Shown here: positions 51,449 through 59,792 of the stretch, piece by piece
Layout: every line of letters begins with the position of its first letter
How positions within the stretch are numbered: the first letter of the stretch is position 1
Assembly (NCBI RefSeq): GCF_003670115.1
Contig: NZ_QQTY01000003.1
Coordinates: forward strand, 496,001 to 560,000
DNA: 64,000 nucleotides
Direction of reading: 5' to 3'
Source: Natronorubrum halophilum
Lineage (GTDB): Archaea > Halobacteriota > Halobacteria > Halobacteriales > Natrialbaceae
The notes under the pieces: model-generated
What the model was told of the DNA's origin: nothing
The model's input: the letters and a program-made list of their open reading frames with translations, nothing else
The model's database searches: none
Translations under genes and position numbers: made by a program

Positions 51449-53965
51449 TCACCGGAGCATCTTCTCGCGATCCGGATCGAACAGCGGTTCGTCCCGGACG
51501 GTCGCCGGATAGCGCTCGTTCTCGTACTCGATCTCGACGTCGCGACCCGCCTCCGCGTACGCCGGCGGGAGGTAAGCGTACGCGATCCCCGAATCGATCG
51601 TGTAGCCGTAGCCCGCCCGCTCTACGGGACCGAGGACCGCGCCGTCGTCCGGGTCGATCACGGGGTGGCCGCAGTCGACGAGCGCACCCGGTTCGTCGAG
51701 CGTGATCGGCGCGATCTCGCGCTCGAGCCCCGACTCGCGCGCCCGCATCAGCGCCTCTTTCCCGACGAAGTCGGTCTCGAGGTCGACCGCGAAGCCGATC
51801 CCCGCCTCGTACGGGTTGTACTCGGGGGTGATGTCGGACCCCCACAGCCGGAACCCCTTCTCGAGGCTCGTCGACTCGAGGGCGGCCCAGCCCATCGGGA
51901 CGATGCCGTGTTCCTCGCCGGCGTCCTCGATCGTCTCCCACAACTGCGCGCCGTACTCCGTGGGGGCGTACAGCTCCCAGCCCAGTTCGCCGGCGTAGGA
52001 GAGCCGGAGCATCGTCACGGGGATGCTCCCGAGGGACGTCTCTCGGGCGGTGTAGAACGGGAACGCGTCGTTCGAGAGGTCCGCCTCCACCAGCGGCTCG
52101 AGGACGGTTCGCGCTTCGGGGCCGAAGACGCCGATGCCACAGCGACTCGAGTCGTGGACCGTGATCGAGACGGAGCCGTCGTCCGGGGCGCGCTCGCGGA
52201 TCCACCGCGAGTGCAGCGTCGCGGAGTTCCCGCCGCCGGTGAACAGCACGTATCGGTCGTCCGCGAACCTGGCGACCGTCACGTCCGCGAGGATCCCGCC
52301 GTCCTCGTTGCACATCGCCGCGTAGCGGATCCGACCCAGCGAAACGTCGACGTCGTTCGTCAGGAGCCCCTGGAGGAGGTCGGTCGCGCCGTTGCCGGTC
52401 ACCTCGATCCCGGTGTAGGTGGTCATGTCGACCATCGCGACCCGGTCGCGGACGGCCTGGTGCTCGACGCCCTGCGCTTTCGACCAGCCGAGGTCGAGCC
52501 AGTCCGGCCTGTCGGGGACGTCGTACTCCTCGAGCAACGTCTCGTTCGACGCGTACCACTGGGGTACTTCCCAGCCGCCCGAATCGTAGAACTCCGCACC
52601 GAGTTCCGCCTGCCGGTCGTAGAACGGGCTCCGCCGGAGTCCGCGCTGCCCCTGGGGCTGCTCGCGGGGGTGGATCAACTGGTAGACCTCCTGATATTGC
52701 TGAGCGCCGCGTCCCCAGGTGTACTCGCGCGAGCCCGCGTGGGGCTGGAACCGAGAGATGTGCGCTCCCGAGGCGTCCACGCGGTCCCCGTCGAGACGGG
52801 GAATTCCGTCTTCCATCCAGTGGGCGATCACGCTCCCCGCGCCGCCCGACTGAGTCACCCAGATCGCGAGCGCCCACCAGAGGCCGTCGATCTCCTCCGT
52901 CGGTCCGAGAATCGGGTTGCCGTCGGGCGTGAAACAGAACATGCCGTTGATCCCCGATTCGAACTCGGCGTCCCGGATCGACGGGACGAGTTCGCCGGCC
53001 GCTTCGGCGGCCGTCCTCTCGTGGTCGGGGTGCGTGTTCTCGTGGAAGTGCGCTGCCGTGAACTCGCGCAGCGACGGGTACTCGAGGCCGAGATCCTCGA
53101 GTTGCTCCGGCCCGTAGATGTCCGCCGGATCGACGAGCAGCGGCTCGTGATTGTACGAGCCGATGCCGTAGCGCTCGCCGTGTTGGCGGAAGTACAGCGA
53201 GGCGTCCTGGTGGCGCAATACGGGCTGTTCGATCTCCCGACTCGCGCCGTCGAGTTCGGGTAATTCGTCGGTGACGAGGTACTGGTGGGCGCAGGGAACC
53301 AGCGGAACGTCGACGCCGACCATGTCGCCGAACAGCGGTCCCCAGATGTTGGTCGCGACGAGCACCTCGTCGGCCTCGATGCGACCTCGATCGGTGACGA
53401 CGGCCTCGATACTCCCGTCGGCGACCTCGAGGTCGGTCACCGTGGTCTCGCCGTGGAAACTCGCTCCCGAATCTCGGGCTCGTTTCGCCATCGTCGCCGA
53501 GGCGTCGACGGCGTGGGCTTTGCCGTCCGTCGGCTGGTAGTAGCCGCCCAGGATGGTCTCCTCGTTCACCTGCGGGACGCGGTCGGCAACCGCATCGGGC
53601 GAGAGGAGTTCGCCGCCCTCGAGTCCGTAGGCGCGGCCCCACTCGAGCTTCCGTTTCAGGTACTGCCACCGGTCGTCGGTGGAGGCGACCTCGATACCGC
53701 CGCTCGTGCGAAAGTCGCCGAGTTCCGAGTAGAGATCACGCGTGTAGGCGGCGAGTCGCGTCATGAGCTTGGAACTCGAGGTCTGAAAGACCAGTCCGGG
53801 CGCGTGCGAGGTGGAGCCGCCGGTCTCGAACAGCGGACCCTGATCGACCACGACGACGTCTTCGCGTCCGAGGCGAGTCAGGTGGTAGGCTGCGCTGCAA
53901 CCGACGCAGCCGGCACCGACGATTACGGTTCCCGCGGTGTCGGGGATCGTGTTCCCTGTACTCAT
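51449..53965 (-). CDS. Dimethylglycine/sarcosine dehydrogenase-type FAD + aminomethyltransferase protein
   Basis: 838 residues. The N-terminal FAD domain has VIVGAGCVGCSAAYHLTRLG (residues 14-33) and SHAPGLVFQ, whose His corresponds to the residue that binds FAD covalently in mammalian dimethylglycine dehydrogenase. The C-terminal 400 residues are GcvT-like (DMTTYTGIEVTGNGATDLLQ), binding folate that accepts the C1 unit. Such proteins demethylate dimethylglycine or sarcosine. The start is the ATG at 53965; the frame is open for 258 bases upstream but without homology. First gene of the operon with ilvA. Confidence 0.92.
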   Translation of the reverse strand: MSTGNTIPDTAGTVIVGAGCVGCSAAYHLTRLGREDVVVVDQGPLFETGGSTSHAPGLVFQTSSSKLMTRLAAYTRDLYSELGDFRTSGGIEVASTDDRWQYLKRKLEWGRAYGLEGGELLSPDAVADRVPQVNEETILGGYYQPTDGKAHAVDASATMAKRARDSGASFHGETTVTDLEVADGSIEAVVTDRGRIEADEVLVATNIWGPLFGDMVGVDVPLVPCAHQYLVTDELPELDGASREIEQPVLRHQDASLYFRQHGERYGIGSYNHEPLLVDPADIYGPEQLEDLGLEYPSLREFTAAHFHENTHPDHERTAAEAAGELVPSIRDAEFESGINGMFCFTPDGNPILGPTEEIDGLWWALAIWVTQSGGAGSVIAHWMEDGIPRLDGDRVDASGAHISRFQPHAGSREYTWGRGAQQYQEVYQLIHPREQPQGQRGLRRSPFYDRQAELGAEFYDSGGWEVPQWYASNETLLEEYDVPDRPDWLDLGWSKAQGVEHQAVRDRVAMVDMTTYTGIEVTGNGATDLLQGLLTNDVDVSLGRIRYAAMCNEDGGILADVTVARFADDRYVLFTGGGNSATLHSRWIRERAPDDGSVSITVHDSSRCGIGVFGPEARTVLEPLVEADLSNDAFPFYTARETSLGSIPVTMLRLSYAGELGWELYAPTEYGAQLWETIEDAGEEHGIVPMGWAALESTSLEKGFRLWGSDITPEYNPYEAGIGFAVDLETDFVGKEALMRARESGLEREIAPITLDEPGALVDCGHPVIDPDDGAVLGPVERAGYGYTIDSGIAYAYLPPAYAEAGRDVEIEYENERYPATVRDEPLFDPDREKMLR

Positions 53966-54069
53966 ATAACATACTGTCGTGCCCCACGAGATCGCATAGC
54001 TCTCCGGGTGAATAATCTGGGACGTATATACGCTGATGGAACGAATCCTACGGGTTGCCCCGAAACGAT

Positions 54070-54639
54070 TCACCTGGTCGCGTCGCGCAGCGCGAGCGTA
54101 TCGTCTGCAAGGTATCGATCGAGGACGTGTGCGTCCTCCTCGAGCGTCTTCAGATGGCGGCGCAGGAGTTCGCTCGTCGCCACATCGCCGAACCGGTCCG
54201 CCAGTTCGATATGGTCGCGCCACTGCACCGCGAGCGTTGCGTACCCGTCGAGGTCACGCTCGAGCGACGAGCGGACATCGTAGTGATGGGCGTCTTCGAT
54301 GAATATTGGCGCGTGTTGGCGGATGCCCATCGGCCCACAGGCCGGCACACCGCCGAGCGCGGTGATCCGAATAGCGATGTCGTCGGTCATCTCCGTGAGC
54401 CGGTCGGCAGCATCCTCGAGGAAGTCACCGAGTGGCCCCGACTCGGCCCCCTCGACGAGCCAGTAATGCTTGCGCACCTGATTGAAGAGGATATACAGCC
54501 CCGATACTTCGCTGTTCAAGGCTGTGACCAGCTGTTCAGCCACGTCCCGTTCGAGACGGAGCGCACTATCGTCGACCGTCTCCCACTCCTGACGGACGTG
54601 AGACGGGTCGGGTCGTCTGAGGTGTGGTGTACTCGTCAT
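54070..54639 (-). CDS. Dps-family protein 3, degenerate ferroxidase site
   Basis: 189 residues with the Dps four-helix bundle (LNSEVSGLYILFNQVRKHYWLVEG and the DFLEDAADRLTEMTDDIAIRITALGG helix). Compared with DpsA at 55231-55779, ferroxidase ligands H52, H64 and E83 are replaced by Y59, G71 and I90. The ligands E68 and D79 are kept as E75 and D86. It probably cannot oxidise iron alone. The start overlaps the stop of Dps 2 by four bases, so the three dps genes form one operon. Confidence 0.9.
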   Translation of the reverse strand: MTSTPHLRRPDPSHVRQEWETVDDSALRLERDVAEQLVTALNSEVSGLYILFNQVRKHYWLVEGAESGPLGDFLEDAADRLTEMTDDIAIRITALGGVPACGPMGIRQHAPIFIEDAHHYDVRSSLERDLDGYATLAVQWRDHIELADRFGDVATSELLRRHLKTLEEDAHVLDRYLADDTLALRDATR

Positions 54640-55217
54640 CGTTCCTCCAACACCGCCGCGCGAACGAGCGTATCGTCTTCGAGTAACTGCTCGATGACGT
54701 GGGCGTCCGCTTCGAGGTCTTCGAGGTGGTCACGGAGCAGTTCGGCCGTGCCCGGATCGCCCCTCTTTTCTGCGAGAGCGATGTGTTCCCGCATACTGAC
54801 GATCAGGGTCGCATACCCCTCGAGATCACCGTCCAGGGAGGTACGAAGATCGTATAGATCCTCGGCCTCGAGATGAACTTCGGCCCGTTCCTGAATCGTC
54901 GGCGGCGTATTTGGCGGGACCCCTCCGAGTTCGACGATTCGAATCGCGAGGTCGTCGGTAACCTCGCGCACGCGTTTGTAGGCATCCTCGAGGAAGTTAG
55001 CGACCTCCTCGTGTTCGGCACCTGCAGCGGTCCAGTAATGCTTGCGAAGCAGGTAGAACAGGTTGAACGATCCCGCGTGGTCGACGCTCAGGGCGTCAAT
55101 GATTACTTCAGCGTCGGCGCGGTCGACCCGGAGTGCGTTCTCCGCGATGGTGCCCCACTCTTGACGGCGCTCGCCCGTATCGGGCTCCCGAACGAGCCTG
55201 CCTTGTTTTTGTGCCAT
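54636..55217 (-). CDS. Dps-family protein 2, degenerate ferroxidase site
   Basis: 193 residues from the ATG at 55217 (MAQKQGRLVREPDTGERRQEW). The bundle is complete (LSVDHAGSFNLFYLLRKHYW and NFLEDAYKRVREVTDDLAIRIVELGG). Ferroxidase ligands equivalent to H52, H64 and E83 of DpsA are Y61, A73 and I92. E77 and D88 are kept. An ATG at 55244, inside the end of dpsA, is an alternative start. It probably assembles with DpsA or serves as a DNA-binding or structural subunit (inference). Confidence 0.88.
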   Translation of the reverse strand: MAQKQGRLVREPDTGERRQEWGTIAENALRVDRADAEVIIDALSVDHAGSFNLFYLLRKHYWTAAGAEHEEVANFLEDAYKRVREVTDDLAIRIVELGGVPPNTPPTIQERAEVHLEAEDLYDLRTSLDGDLEGYATLIVSMREHIALAEKRGDPGTAELLRDHLEDLEADAHVIEQLLEDDTLVRAAVLEER

Positions 55218-55230
55218 TCGGGTCACCAGT

Positions 55231-55779
55231 TCAGTGAGTGGCATCCTCGAGGACGAGCGTGTCGTCTTCGAGGTAGTGTTCGAAGTGGTGAGCGTCTTCT
55301 TCGAGGTCGACGAGGATCTCGCGCAGTATCTCGCCGGTCGCGGGGTCACCGAGGTTCTCGGCGAGGTCGATGCTGCCGCGCATCGACTCGATGATCTCGC
55401 CGTACGTCTCGAGGTCGTTCTCGAACATGGTGCGGGCGTCGTAGACGTCTTCGCCCTCGAACTCGACGGTCGCGCGCTCCTCGAGGTTCGACGGACCCGA
55501 GACGGGGACGCCGCCCAGCGCCTGCGCGCGCTCGGCGATCTCGTCGGCACCCTCTTCGACGTGCTCGTAGGCCTCCTCGAGGAACTCGTGCAGCGATAGG
55601 AACTCGGCGCCCTCGACGACCCAGTGGTGCTTTTTGAGCTGGTGGTAGAGGACGTACGAGTTCGCCAGTTCGGAGTTCAGTGTCTCGACGATCTGTCCGG
55701 CTTTGTCCTGATCGAGCCGGAGCGCGTTTTCGTCGACGGTGCCGGCCTGTTGACGGACGGTCGTCTCTTGAGTACTCAT
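55231..55779 (-). CDS. dpsA: DpsA, ferritin-like DNA-protecting protein (intact site)
   Basis: 182 residues matching haloarchaeal DpsA along the whole length (VDENALRLDQDKAGQIVETLN, LYHQLKKHHWVVEGAEFLSL, HEFLEEAYEHVEEGADEIAER). The ferroxidase residues H52, H64, E68, D79 and E83 are all present, so it should oxidise Fe(II) with peroxide and store iron in a dodecamer. A TATA element at about 55804-55811 (minus strand) supports the start at 55779. First gene of a three-dps operon. Confidence 0.95.
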   Translation of the reverse strand: MSTQETTVRQQAGTVDENALRLDQDKAGQIVETLNSELANSYVLYHQLKKHHWVVEGAEFLSLHEFLEEAYEHVEEGADEIAERAQALGGVPVSGPSNLEERATVEFEGEDVYDARTMFENDLETYGEIIESMRGSIDLAENLGDPATGEILREILVDLEEDAHHFEHYLEDDTLVLEDATH

Positions 55780-55873
55780 CGAATGAGGGGTAGTGCTCCA
55801 CAACCATATATCTTTCAGGAGGCACACATTTTCGGGAGACCTAAACCTGTTTTGTAGATCCGGTACTCTCAGA

Positions 55874-55888
55874 GGCCTTGCTGAAATC
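55874..55888. repeat. IS-terminus-like sequence (left)
   Basis: GGCCTTGCTGAAATC is near-identical to 60813-60827 and inversely related to 56497-56511. It resembles the terminal inverted repeats of haloarchaeal insertion sequences, from memory. No transposase lies between this copy and the next one. Confidence 0.4.
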
Positions 55889-56001
55889 ATTAGAAAAAGA
55901 CAGGAGCGAACCACCAGTGATCAATACAGAACGCTCACACATCTCCCAAGGCGATGATACGATGCCGAATCTATTTGCAGCCAGCACCTTACTCTGTAGG
56001 T

Positions 56002-56439
56002 ATGCCCTCGCTTGAAGAGTTTGAGCAAACCTTCTGGGAGAGACACTCGAACCCAAAAAGCGGCTGGAGTCGCGTACTCGTGCTTCCCGTCCTTCTTTAC
56101 GCGGTATATCATCGGAATTGAAAACTCGCGGGTACCGCGATGGTATTCACAGCCATCAACCCGTTGCTGTTCTCACCATCAGAGAGCAACGATGCGTGGA
56201 TGACTCGAGTAGTGCTTGCCGAAGAATGGTGGACAGAAGAGCAAGAACAGCGTGTTCTCGGATTATCGTATCCGAACGTTCTCAACTTGATCAACATCCC
56301 TGTAACGGGATACGCATTCGTCTCCGCCTATCGGAAAAAGCCGATTCGAGCAACGCTGAGCGGGGTAGCTTCTATGGTACTGAAATTCTGGTATGTCGGG
56401 AGTCTCGTCCGCCGACACGACGCAGAAATGTCAGAATGA
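56002..56439 (+). pseudogene. DUF6653-type membrane protein with in-frame TGA
   Basis: Reading MPSLEEFEQTFWERHSNPKS from 56002, the frame meets TGA at 56119-56121 (YHRN-stop-KLAGTAM) and then continues to NDAWMTRVVLAEEWW and FWYVGSLVRRHDAEMSE, stopping at 56439. In the paralogue at 15456-15902 the same position is TGG (YHRSWKVAI), so a single G-to-A change explains the stop. The rest is well conserved, so the inactivation looks recent. An ATG at 56140 could still make the C-terminal two thirds. Confidence 0.85.
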
Positions 56440-56496
56440 GCTTTTGATGTCAATATGCACTCATACCTATCACACTACTTCCTATCAGCGGCAGAT

Positions 56497-56511
56497 GGTT
56501 TCAACAGAGCC
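56497..56511. repeat. IS-terminus-like sequence (right, inverted)
   Basis: GGTTTCAACAGAGCC, whose reverse complement GGCTCTGTTGAAACC is close to the sequence at 55874-55888. The pair encloses about 640 bp containing the DUF6653 pseudogene. Confidence 0.4.
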
Positions 56512-56534
56512 ATTACAACCAACTCTCAAAGTGC

Positions 56535-56813
56535 TTGAACCGGCTTTCCCGATTGCGACTGATCGATCAACACGTCTCGATCACCGGTGAGTGTACATTC
56601 CAGCGGTCATCGCTTGGCTACGATGCGTTCTCGAAACTCAAATCCCACGTCGAAGAGCTTCGCTGGACGCCGACCGGAGGCGGAGAACGGACGCACGAAT
56701 ACGCGTTGTTCTCCCGAAGCGGCTTCACGCCGGCCGTCGAGGAGGCCGCTGAAGAACGGGACGATCTGCGATTGTTCGCCGTCGAAGACGTCGTCACTGC
56801 GCTGAGTTCGTAA
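56535..56813 (+). pseudogene. C-terminal fragment of an archaeal AAA ATPase (DUF234-type)
   Basis: The frame encodes TGECTFQRSSLGYDAFSKLK, HVEELRWTPTGGGERTHEYA and LFSRSGFTPAVEEAAEERDD. This is the end of the large archaeal ATPase family with a C-terminal DUF234/nuclease-like domain. Walker motifs and the entire ATPase part are absent, replaced by the IS-end-bearing sequence to the left. Confidence 0.7.
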
Positions 56814-56863
56814 TCACATCGATCAGCCAGCGTCGCTCCGGATCAGCGTCTTTGCCGAGACGA

Positions 56864-58009
56864 CTACTCGTCGAAGCGCTCGAGCGAGAACATCTCGATG
56901 GAATGCTCGGTCTCTCTCTCCGTCGCGAGGTCCGCGAGCACTTCACCGATCGCGCTGGCGAACTTGAACCCGTGCCCGGAGAAGCCGGCGCCGACGACCA
57001 CTTGCGGGTAGTCGGGAAGCGTATCGAGTATGAAGTGTTCGTCCGGCGAGTTCGTGAACATGCAGGTGGCGAGGCGCATCGTCGGCCCGGCGCCCTCGGG
57101 GAAGTAGTTCTCGGCGAACTCCCGGAGGATGCGCTCGTCCTCGGGCTGGGGGTCGGTCTCGTAGTCGTCGGGATCGACCCGCTCGTCGCGGTGGTGGTAG
57201 CGGCCGAGTTTCATCCCCGGTACGTCGTAGATCGGCAGCCCGTAGAACCGGCCCTCGGGAACGCTCAGGTTCCACACCGGGAACTGATCCGGTTCGAACC
57301 GCGACGGCGTCTCCGGCTGGAACCACGCGAGCACCTGGCGCTCGGGGACGGCGAGCCCCTCGAGCGCGTCCGCGAATTTGGCGTTCCACGCGCCGGCGGC
57401 GAGCACGAGCTTTGCGGCTTCGTAGGTTCCCCTATCCGTCTCGACGCGGACGCCGCCGTCAGCCGTGTCCGTCCACCCGTCGACCCGTTCGCGGGCGCGG
57501 ATCTCGCCGCCGGCTGCCTGCGCTTGCTCGACGTGTGCGACGATCGCCTGTTCCGGGACGACGAACCCGCCGTCGGGCTGATAGACCGCCAGGTGGTCCT
57601 CGGGTAACTGATAGCCCGGAAAGCGTTCGGTCACCTCGCGGCTCGTGAGCACTTCGTGCGGGATATCGTACCGCTCGCACGATTCGAGCGAGCCCCCGAA
57701 GACGATGTCGTCCTCGGCCCCGGCGTCGATCGATCCCGTTCGGTGGATAACGTCTCGTCCCGTTCGTTCGGCGAGGTCGTCCCAGAGTTCGTAGGCTCGT
57801 TCGACGAGCGGAATGTAGGAGGGGTGTTCGTAGTAAGCACGTCGAATGATCCGCGTGATGCCGTGGGACGAACCGCTCGTGTGGGGAATATCGTACCGCT
57901 CGAGCCCCAGCACGTCGAGTCCGCGTCGAGCCAGATGGGCGGTCGTCGCGCTTCCCATCCCACCGACGCCGATCACGATCACGTCGTATTGATCGTCAGG
58001 TGTTCCCAT
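56864..58009 (-). CDS. Monomeric sarcosine oxidase / N-methylamino-acid oxidase
   Basis: 381 residues from the ATG at 58009 (MGTPDDQYDVIVIG). FAD motif VIGVGGMGSATTAHLARRG, GSSHGITRIIRRAYYEHPSY near residue 45 (active-site Arg/Tyr block of the family), and CMFTNSPDEHF near the C-terminus, whose Cys binds FAD covalently in monomeric sarcosine oxidase and N-methyltryptophan oxidase. With the neighbouring Rieske and dimethylglycine dehydrogenase genes, sarcosine to glycine plus formaldehyde and peroxide is the likely reaction. The peroxide may explain the nearby dps genes. Confidence 0.92.
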   Translation of the reverse strand: MGTPDDQYDVIVIGVGGMGSATTAHLARRGLDVLGLERYDIPHTSGSSHGITRIIRRAYYEHPSYIPLVERAYELWDDLAERTGRDVIHRTGSIDAGAEDDIVFGGSLESCERYDIPHEVLTSREVTERFPGYQLPEDHLAVYQPDGGFVVPEQAIVAHVEQAQAAGGEIRARERVDGWTDTADGGVRVETDRGTYEAAKLVLAAGAWNAKFADALEGLAVPERQVLAWFQPETPSRFEPDQFPVWNLSVPEGRFYGLPIYDVPGMKLGRYHHRDERVDPDDYETDPQPEDERILREFAENYFPEGAGPTMRLATCMFTNSPDEHFILDTLPDYPQVVVGAGFSGHGFKFASAIGEVLADLATERETEHSIEMFSLERFDE

Positions 58010-58213
58010 ACTCCACACGGGTTCGATAACGGCCCCCTTGATGGTTTGCCCGTGTCACCTGCGATACTCAAGTAGTACTCGCAGAACCCCCTCCTTGGTG
58101 GTCGCCATCCTCCCGTATCCCCGTTCCGTTCGGTCCGACAAACGGTACTTATACGTCCTCACTACCTGCGATCAAGCCTTATTGACTGGTACGACAACAC
58201 ATGGCATATACTC

Positions 58214-59356
58214 ATGACCAGGTGGAACAACGGTCTCGACGAAGTCGAACGCGTCAGCGAAGATATCACCGACGAGACGAACGCACTCCCGGCGCAGTAC
58301 TTCACCGATCGCGAGGTCCATGAGATGGAAAAAGAGAAGGTGTTCGGACGGTACTGGATCTACGCTGGTCACGCGAACTGCGTGCCCGAACCGGGCGACC
58401 ACTTCACCCGAACCATCGGCGACAGCGAACTCATCGTCGTTCGCGACCACGAGGGCGAGGTTCGGGCGTACTACAACGTCTGCGCCCACCGCGGCTCCGC
58501 GATGGTCGAGGAGACGCCGATGACCGACCCCGGCAACGCGCGACGCATCCGCTGTCCTTACCACCTCTGGACGTACGACCTCGACGGATCGCTCACGAAT
58601 ACGCCCAAGAGCTTCGAAGACGCCCGGTTGAACCCGGATCTCGAGGACGGGGAGGTCGCCGAACTCGATGCCGATCGAAACGCCCTTCTGGAAGTTCGCT
58701 CCGACCGAATCGGCCCGTTCGTCTTCGTCAATCTCCACGATGATCCGCCGCTGTCGCTCGAGGAACAGGCCGGAGCGATGAAAGACGAACTCGAGGCGCT
58801 TCCGCTGGGCGAGTACCAACTCGCGAGGCGATACGTCTCCGAGGTCGAGTGTAACTGGAAGGTCTTCGGCGGGAACTACTCGGAGTGCGATCACTGTCAA
58901 GCGAACCACCAGGAGTGGGTCGAGGGCCTCGAACTGATGGATTCGGAACTCGAGGTCGACGACTACCACTGGGTGCTCCACTACAAACACAAAGAGGACG
59001 TCGACGACGAGGTGCGCATCCACGACGAGCACGAGGCGAAGTTCTACTACTTCTGGCCAAACTTCACCGTCAATATGTACGGCACCGCCAACGGGTACGG
59101 CACCTACATCATCGACCCGATCGACGAAAACCGGTTCCAGCTCGTCGCCGACTACTACTTCCAGGATTCGGAGCTGAGCGACGAGGAGGCGGAGTTCGTC
59201 CGAACGAGCCGACAGCTCCAGGAAGAAGACTTCGAACTGGTCGAACGACAGCAACGCGGACTCGAGTCGGGCGCCATCGCACAGGCACAGCTCGGGCCGA
59301 ACGAACACACCGTCCACAGGCTGCACTTGCTCGCACAGGAGGCCTACGAGGCGTGA
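58214..59356 (+). CDS. Rieske-type oxygenase, probable glycine betaine monooxygenase (GbcA-like)
   Basis: 380 residues. Rieske ligands are C90-x-H92 and C114-x2-H117 (CAHRG and CPYHLW). The mononuclear iron motif is E224-x2-H227-x4-H232 in NYSECDHCQANH. The C-terminal SRPBCC domain is full length. The E-C-x-H-C arrangement is that of the betaine/carnitine/stachydrine demethylase group. Glycine betaine to dimethylglycine is inferred from the neighbouring transporter, dimethylglycine dehydrogenase and sarcosine oxidase. No ferredoxin reductase gene lies within the window. Confidence 0.92.
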   Translation: MTRWNNGLDEVERVSEDITDETNALPAQYFTDREVHEMEKEKVFGRYWIYAGHANCVPEPGDHFTRTIGDSELIVVRDHEGEVRAYYNVCAHRGSAMVEETPMTDPGNARRIRCPYHLWTYDLDGSLTNTPKSFEDARLNPDLEDGEVAELDADRNALLEVRSDRIGPFVFVNLHDDPPLSLEEQAGAMKDELEALPLGEYQLARRYVSEVECNWKVFGGNYSECDHCQANHQEWVEGLELMDSELEVDDYHWVLHYKHKEDVDDEVRIHDEHEAKFYYFWPNFTVNMYGTANGYGTYIIDPIDENRFQLVADYYFQDSELSDEEAEFVRTSRQLQEEDFELVERQQRGLESGAIAQAQLGPNEHTVHRLHLLAQEAYEA

Positions 59357-59379
59357 CCGCGATCGACCGCTTCTGAGTC

Positions 59380-59736
59380 ATGAGCCGACACCACTCGCAC
59401 GCGTTCGAAGCCACCTGTTCGGACTGTGGCGTCACGAAAGCGGCCGAATCACCGAACGAACTGATCGAATTCTACCGCCGCCACAGTCGACACACGAGCC
59501 ACGAACTCGTCTGGACGCGAGCCGACGTCGCGTTCGAGCTTCCCGCCGCGGACGACCTCGAGTGCGTCGTCGTCAAACTCGAGACCCACTACGACGAGGG
59601 CGTCCCGGTCGGGATCGTCGCCGCCGCGATGAGCGATCGGGGAGCCACCATCGGTGAGACCCTCGAATCGATCCGGGACGTGCGTCTCACCGGCGCGCTC
59701 TACGAACCGCGGGACGATCACGTCGCAGTCGTGTGA
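59380..59736 (+). CDS. Small protein with zinc-ribbon-like N-terminus
   Basis: 118 residues starting 23 bp after the Rieske gene. HAFEATCSDCGVTKAAESPNELIEFYRRHSRHTSHELVW has a CxxC with following His residues, as in single zinc fingers. The C-terminal half (VKLETHYDEGVPVGIVAAAMSDRGATIGETLESI) is a small helical domain. Likely co-transcribed with the Rieske gene. Function unknown. Confidence 0.75.
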   Translation: MSRHHSHAFEATCSDCGVTKAAESPNELIEFYRRHSRHTSHELVWTRADVAFELPAADDLECVVVKLETHYDEGVPVGIVAAAMSDRGATIGETLESIRDVRLTGALYEPRDDHVAVV

Positions 59737-59792
59737 CCGCTCGCCGTCAACCCCGTTCCGCCGTCGCTGGCGTGTTCGAGCCCGTTTTGCCG

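Noticed and set aside
51248-53263. 671-residue plus-strand frame
   Set aside because: Antisense to the dimethylglycine-dehydrogenase and ammonia-lyase genes, which have clear domains; typical GC-rich shadow.
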